From Ravibacter sp037191015 (GTDB lineage Bacteria; Bacteroidota; Bacteroidia; Cytophagales; Spirosomataceae), in NCBI GenBank assembly GCA_037191015.1, contig JBBCKD010000010.1, positions 434,001-498,000 of the forward strand: a stretch of DNA of 64,000 nucleotides, given 5' to 3'. This document shows, one piece after another, positions 59,397-64,000 of this stretch. Positions within the stretch are counted from its first letter, which is position 1. Every line of letters starts with the position of its first letter. A model generated the notes under the pieces. The model was not told where the DNA came from, did not search any database, and was given only the letters and a program-made list of their open reading frames with translations. The position numbers and the translations under genes were made by a program.

Positions 59397-60851
59397 TTAT
59401 TTGTCGTGGTGGAGCTTGCTGTGGTTTTTGCCGTATACAAAGTAAACCGCCAAACCCAGCGCCAGCCATATGCCTAAGCGAAACCAGCTTTCATTGGGCA
59501 GGGAGTACATGAGATAGAGGCAAACGGCGATGCCCATCAGCGGTACGAAAGGCACCCAGGGAGTCTTAAAGCCTCTCGGGATTTCCGGGCTTTTTACCCG
59601 CATGATCCACACTCCGATACAGACTAGGCAGAACGCGAAAAGTGTCCCGATGCTCACCATATGACCCAGGTCGCTTACGGGTACGAAGCCTGCAAAAACA
59701 CTCACAAAAAGCATAAAGAACAGGTTGGTTTTCCAGGGAGTGCGGTATTTAGGGTGCACGGCGCCGAAAAATTTGGGCAGCAGGCCGTCGCGGCTCATGG
59801 AATAAAATACCCTGCTTTGCCCAAGCAGCATGACGAGCATGACGGAAGTATACCCCGCAAGTATGGCAACGATGAGCCCGTTCTGGAGGAAATCATACCC
59901 GGTTACGGCAAAGGCAGTAGCGGCCGGTTTGGCATCGCCTGCGAAATCCTTATAGTTCACAAGACCTGTCATAACGTGTGCAAACAGTACATACAGGATG
60001 GTACAGACTACCAGTGAGCCCAGGATCCCGATAGGCATGTCCCGCTGGGGATTTTTTGCTTCCTGCGCAGCGGTAGAGACCGCATCGAAGCCGATAAAAG
60101 CGAAGAAAACCACTCCCGCACCCGCCGCAATGCCGGTCCACCCGAAATTCAGGTAATTGCCGGTATTTTCCGGGATATAGGGAACGTAATTGGCCGGATC
60201 GATGTGGCTCCATCCGAGTGTAATAAAAACCAGGACGACCAGCACCTTCACGACCACCAGGAAGTTGTTGATGAATGAGCTTCCCTCTGTCCCTCTTATC
60301 AGCAGGAGCGAGAGGAGGCACACGATCAGGATGGCGGGCAGGTTGATGATTCCTCCTTCAAGGATCTCACCATTGCTGAGCTTGATGGTTTCGAACGGAG
60401 AGCAAACCAGGTGGGCCGGCAAATGAATATTGAAATTCGCCAGGAATTCCAGGAGGTAGCGCGACCAGCTGACAGCGACGGTGGCAGCTCCGAGGGCATA
60501 TTCCAATACCAGATCCCAGCCGATAATCCAGGCAAGAAACTCACCCAGCGTAGCATACGAATAAGTATAGGCGCTACCGGCAACAGGGATCATCGAAGCA
60601 AACTCAGCATAACACAACCCGGCAAATGCACACCCGATACCAGCTAAAACAAACGACAGCGTAACAGCAGGCCCTGCGTGTTCCGCAGCAGCTATACCTG
60701 TCAGGGAAAACAAACCGGCGCCGATTATCGCACCGATCCCCAGCGCTACAAGGCTGGTGGCGCTCAATGTCCTTTTTAACTGATTCCCTTCTGCAGAAGA
60801 TTCAGCAAGAAGAGTTTTAATCGGCTTCTTGGCCCATAGTTGATTTGCCAT
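59397..60851 (-). CDS. APC-family amino acid permease
   Basis: 484 residues, 12 or more membrane helices, of the cationic amino acid transporter branch. Motifs: helix 1 ATSLVALGIGAIIGAGLFSLTG, AGPAVTLSFVLAGIGCAFAGLCYAEFASMIPVAGSAYTYSYATLGEF region (read in parts), and FFAFIGFDAVSTAAQEAKNPQRDMPIGI. The charged C-terminal tail YGKNHSKLHHDK is cytoplasmic. Substrate cannot be named. Downstream of secDF on the same strand but separated by a strong terminator. Confidence 0.92.
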   Translation of the reverse strand: MANQLWAKKPIKTLLAESSAEGNQLKRTLSATSLVALGIGAIIGAGLFSLTGIAAAEHAGPAVTLSFVLAGIGCAFAGLCYAEFASMIPVAGSAYTYSYATLGEFLAWIIGWDLVLEYALGAATVAVSWSRYLLEFLANFNIHLPAHLVCSPFETIKLSNGEILEGGIINLPAILIVCLLSLLLIRGTEGSSFINNFLVVVKVLVVLVFITLGWSHIDPANYVPYIPENTGNYLNFGWTGIAAGAGVVFFAFIGFDAVSTAAQEAKNPQRDMPIGILGSLVVCTILYVLFAHVMTGLVNYKDFAGDAKPAATAFAVTGYDFLQNGLIVAILAGYTSVMLVMLLGQSRVFYSMSRDGLLPKFFGAVHPKYRTPWKTNLFFMLFVSVFAGFVPVSDLGHMVSIGTLFAFCLVCIGVWIMRVKSPEIPRGFKTPWVPFVPLMGIAVCLYLMYSLPNESWFRLGIWLALGLAVYFVYGKNHSKLHHDK

Positions 60852-60924
60852 GCTTACTTATTTTAGTGATACGGAGTGTATTAACAGCGTATAAAACTAC
60901 TGGAAAAAAAGTGTATTCAGTCAA

Positions 60925-60980
60925 ATTTGTAAAATAAAAAAGGGGAAAGTGCGAGCTTTCCCCTTTTTTATTTTACAAAT
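60925..60980. terminator. Strong terminator at the end of secDF
   Basis: A 25-bp perfect inverted repeat (60925-60949 with 60956-60980) around TGCGAG, whose arms hold GGGGAAAG/CTTTCCCC flanked by A-rich and T-rich runs. It begins at the secDF stop codon and should prevent read-through from secDF into the APC permease gene. Confidence 0.92.
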
Positions 60981-63967
60981 TAAGACCTGGCCTTTTTCCC
61001 CTCTCTTGTTTTGACAGATACCTCCGCTACGACAGCAGGCTCCGGGTTTCTGGCATGCTGCCTTTGCAGCGCGTCGACTACTATCGGCGCAGCGATAAAC
61101 AGCGAGGAATAGGTTCCTACGATCACACCGATCAGCATAGCGAAAGTAAACCCGCGGAGTACTTCACCACCGAATATCATCAGTACGATCAGTACCATCA
61201 TAGTGGTAATACCCGTCACGGCCGTCCGGCTCAGGGTTTTGTTCAATGCATTGTTGATAATGACAGGAATACTTTCCTTCCTGGATTTCGGGTCGTTCAG
61301 GTAGGTACGTATACGGTCAAATATAACGATGGTATCGTTCATGGAATAACCCATTATGGTCAGCACAGAACCAATGAAGGCCTGGTCGATATCGAGTGAT
61401 ATGAAGGGGATCCACCCGTTGAACAGGGAGAAGATCACCAGGAGGACCAGGACGTCGTGGGCGAGGGAAATCAACGCCGCATATCCGAACGCAAGATTTC
61501 GGAAACGGATGAATATATAGACAAAGTTGACTATGATGGCAAGGAGTACCGCCCAGAATGCGGAATAGATCATGTCGTTTGCGATCGTCGGTCCTACTTT
61601 TGAAGAGCTGACAATGGTACCTTTATTGCCCGGCACGTTGGCGGCCGTTTCGGCGATCAGATCCTGCGCTTTCCGGTCAGCATCTACGGAAGTATCTTCG
61701 ATAAGGTAGTCGGTCGTTACCTTCACCTGGTCGAATCCGTCGAAAGTCTTCACCTCGGGAGCCTGTCCCAGGGCATCTGTAAATACCTGCCTTACATCGT
61801 CGGTATTGACATTTTGCTCAAACCGGATGGTATAGGTCCTTCCACCCTTAAAGTCGACACCCAGACCGAAGCCTTTGAATATGAAAGAGAGGACACCGAT
61901 TACCAGCACAATACCGGAAACAATATAGAATTTACGCCTCTGGCTTACGAAATCAAAGCTTGTATCTTTAAACCAGTTTTTAGTAAGCCCCGAGGCGAAA
62001 GCCAGCCTGTTGCCTTTTTTTACCTGGTAATCGAGCAGCAGCTTGGTAATAAAGATCGCGGTAAATAAGGAAGTGATAAGACCGATAACGAGCGTGGTAG
62101 CAAATCCAAGCACGAGCCCGGTACCGAATACAAACAGAATGGAGCCTGTCAGAAGGGTTGTGATGTTGGAGTCAATAATGGCAGACAACGCTCCTTTAAA
62201 CCCGTCCTGCACCGCCTGGGCAAAGGGTTTGCCTTCCTCCAGTTCAGCTTTGATACCTTCGTAGATAAGCACGTTGGCATCGACAGACATACCGATCGTG
62301 AGCACGATACCCGCTATCCCGGCGAGTGTGAGCACTGCACCCAGCGAAGCCATGATCCCCATCAGGAAGAACAGGTTGATGAAAAGCACGATATCTGCAA
62401 TCCATCCTGCCTTGCTGTAATATACGATCATGAAGGCAAGTACCACGACAAGACCAACGAGCGATGAGATAAGCCCTTTTGTAACAGCTTCGGAACCAAG
62501 GGTGGAACCGACTACGGCTTCCTCGACGATATGGGTCGGTGCGGGCAATTTCCCTGCTTTCAGCACGTTCGCCATGTCTTTTGTTTCGTCGATAGTAAAG
62601 TTGCCGGAGATGCTCGAGTTCCCGGTCGGTATTTCACCGGTTACATTAGGAGCTGTATAGACGAGGTCGTCCAGAATAATGGCGACCGGGCGGTTGATGT
62701 TGGCGGCAGTCAGGGCTCTCCATTTGCGGGCTCCTTCCCCGTTCATTCTCATCGTCACTTCCGGCTTGCCGTATTGGTCAAAATCGCCGACGGCATCTAC
62801 AATAACATCTCCTTCAAGGGGTGCGACGCCGCCCGGTTTCTTGATGAAGTACAACGGGAGGATAGCCTGGCCCGGCATTCCGGACATCTCTTTCCTGTCC
62901 CACATGAAGACCAGGTCGTTGGGGAACATAGCCTTTACTTCGGGGTTCCTCAGGATCTCGTTGGCTCGTACGGTATCTTTGATCTGTACACCCAATGCAC
63001 TATTGGAAATAGGCATAAAGAGGTTGGTAAGCGCTGCATTCTGCCTGTTGATGGCGCTGGTATCGGTAGCGGAAGAGTCGGTAGCGCTTTGGGCAAGCTG
63101 AGAAGCCAGATCGGTGCCGGCTGCAGAGGTCGTAGTGTCCTGAGACGCGGCCGGGGCTGTCAATGCGGCCTTCGCCCTGTTGGCTTCGTCTTCCCTGACT
63201 AAAAACGAACCAAGCTGATCAAGGCCGAAGCCGATTTCGTTCAGCGTATAAACTTCTGCAAATTCCAGTTTGGCAGCTCCGGACAGCAACCGGCGGACCC
63301 TTTCCGGGTTATCGATCCCGGGAAGCTCGATCAGGATGCGGTTTGAGCCGGGTAAGCGCTGGATATTGGGGTTGGCTACACCAAACTTGTCGACACGGGA
63401 CTGTAAAATCTTAAAGGCACGATCGACCGAGCCGTCCAGTTCTTTTTTGAGGAGTGCTATTACTTCGCCGTCACCCGAGCTGATATTGATCTGGGCGCGG
63501 TTGGCGCTGTTGGAAAAAAGAGATGCCAGCCGCGCATCCGGTACAAGGTCCCTGTAGGCCTTTACAAAAAGATCGATATAGTTCGACTGGCTGGTGACCG
63601 AGGCGGCGGTCGCATTTTTAAGCGCCTGCTGGAAGGCGGAACTTTTGGAATTGTTCCCTGCCATTCCTTTGACGATGTCGGCAGGAGAAACCTCCATTAC
63701 CACGTGCATACCGCCCTGCAGGTCAAGGCCCAGTCCGAGCTCCCTTTCCGTAACCTGCTGGAGAGTTTGACCGAGATATACTTTTTCTCTCCAAAGGGAG
63801 TCTATGTAACGTTGTTTCTTTGCGAAATCAATTTTGCCTTCGGCATCCGTAGCGAACGCCTCTGCTTTTTCCTTATAGCTCCTTGACACAAACGTGAAGG
63901 AAAGGTAGTAGATACTGATCAGCCCAAGCAATATGGTGAAAAACAGTACACCTGAACGGTTACTCAT
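60980..63967 (-). CDS. secDF: Fused protein translocase subunit SecDF
   Basis: 995 residues: SecD and SecF in one chain, as in Bacteroidota. Twelve membrane helices in two groups of six. The SecD periplasmic head includes LGLGLDLQGGMHVVMEV (about 77-93) and LDLQGG. SecD membrane motifs are YSKAGWIADIVLFINLFFLMGIMASL and VDANVLIYEGIKAELEEGK. The SecF half starts near residue 665 (FKGFGLGVDFKGGRTY) with SMNDTIVIFDRIRTYLNDPKSR. It uses proton force to finish Sec export, which T9SS cargoes also need. Strong terminator at the 3' end; its promoter lies beyond the window edge. Confidence 0.96.
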   Translation of the reverse strand: MSNRSGVLFFTILLGLISIYYLSFTFVSRSYKEKAEAFATDAEGKIDFAKKQRYIDSLWREKVYLGQTLQQVTERELGLGLDLQGGMHVVMEVSPADIVKGMAGNNSKSSAFQQALKNATAASVTSQSNYIDLFVKAYRDLVPDARLASLFSNSANRAQINISSGDGEVIALLKKELDGSVDRAFKILQSRVDKFGVANPNIQRLPGSNRILIELPGIDNPERVRRLLSGAAKLEFAEVYTLNEIGFGLDQLGSFLVREDEANRAKAALTAPAASQDTTTSAAGTDLASQLAQSATDSSATDTSAINRQNAALTNLFMPISNSALGVQIKDTVRANEILRNPEVKAMFPNDLVFMWDRKEMSGMPGQAILPLYFIKKPGGVAPLEGDVIVDAVGDFDQYGKPEVTMRMNGEGARKWRALTAANINRPVAIILDDLVYTAPNVTGEIPTGNSSISGNFTIDETKDMANVLKAGKLPAPTHIVEEAVVGSTLGSEAVTKGLISSLVGLVVVLAFMIVYYSKAGWIADIVLFINLFFLMGIMASLGAVLTLAGIAGIVLTIGMSVDANVLIYEGIKAELEEGKPFAQAVQDGFKGALSAIIDSNITTLLTGSILFVFGTGLVLGFATTLVIGLITSLFTAIFITKLLLDYQVKKGNRLAFASGLTKNWFKDTSFDFVSQRRKFYIVSGIVLVIGVLSFIFKGFGLGVDFKGGRTYTIRFEQNVNTDDVRQVFTDALGQAPEVKTFDGFDQVKVTTDYLIEDTSVDADRKAQDLIAETAANVPGNKGTIVSSSKVGPTIANDMIYSAFWAVLLAIIVNFVYIFIRFRNLAFGYAALISLAHDVLVLLVIFSLFNGWIPFISLDIDQAFIGSVLTIMGYSMNDTIVIFDRIRTYLNDPKSRKESIPVIINNALNKTLSRTAVTGITTMMVLIVLMIFGGEVLRGFTFAMLIGVIVGTYSSLFIAAPIVVDALQRQHARNPEPAVVAEVSVKTREGKKARS

Positions 63968-64000
63968 TGGTAGATTCTTTTATTTATAACAGATTGATGA

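Overview
The window looks like a chromosomal segment of a member of the Bacteroidota (Cytophagia/Sphingobacteriia/Chitinophagia side). The evidence is a gliding lipoprotein GldB, a PorP/SprF protein next to a large cargo protein with a type B type IX secretion (T9SS) sorting domain, a fused SecDF, a bacterial GGGP-synthase-like enzyme, a 630-residue amidophosphoribosyltransferase, promoter elements of the Bacteroidota type (TAnnTTTG) and few Shine-Dalgarno sequences. No rRNA, tRNA, CRISPR array, integrase or insertion sequence was seen. Coding density is high and gene order is mostly housekeeping.

Layout. 1-6.8 kb: the end of an unidentified gene, a small secreted protein, then a tripartite RND efflux operon (fusion lipoprotein, permease, outer-membrane factor). 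6.9-14.1 kb (minus): a secreted endonuclease/phosphatase-fold protein, glycerol kinase, and a likely gldB / ABC exporter / membrane-anchored MutS-like operon. 14.2-17.1 kb: hisH-hisA-hisF-hisIE behind what reads as a histidine attenuator with its own His-rich leader peptide. 17.2-20.1 kb: three small membrane proteins, a GGGP-synthase family enzyme and a HAD protein lacking the usual second Asp. 20.1-24.7 kb: a YifB/ComM ATPase and a probable sulfur module (TauE/SafE permease, metallo-beta-lactamase/rhodanese protein, haem c lipoprotein). 24.8-29.6 kb: divergent PorP/SprF and T9SS cargo. 29.7-38.8 kb: ruvB, a decayed gene, small enzymes, a Tat-exported TIM-barrel protein, a YdjC-like deacetylase, a SNF2 helicase, a TPP-riboswitch-controlled PnuC/PnuT transporter and a cytochrome b5-like protein. 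38.9-46.5 kb: a lipoprotein, then lon, rseP and uvrA on the minus strand. 46.6-49.7 kb: rpmH-rnpA, an S41 protease and tsaB. 49.8-54.1 kb (minus): lolA, ftsK, pyrD. 54.3-64 kb: an orphan lipoprotein, ahcY, a PurF homologue with a small partner, an APC permease and secDF.

The strongest regulatory findings are the his leader/attenuator (14186-14352), the TPP riboswitch (about 38381-38500), and TAnnTTTG elements lying only 4-5 nt before start codons of hisL, ruvB and pyrD, which suggests leaderless transcription. Most convergent gene ends carry perfect or near-perfect hairpins. I did not find a clearly new defence or mobile system. The least explained items are the membrane MutS-like protein coupled to an ABC exporter, the HAD variant, the orphan Cys-rich lipoprotein and the 21-bp inverted repeat at 55253-55300.
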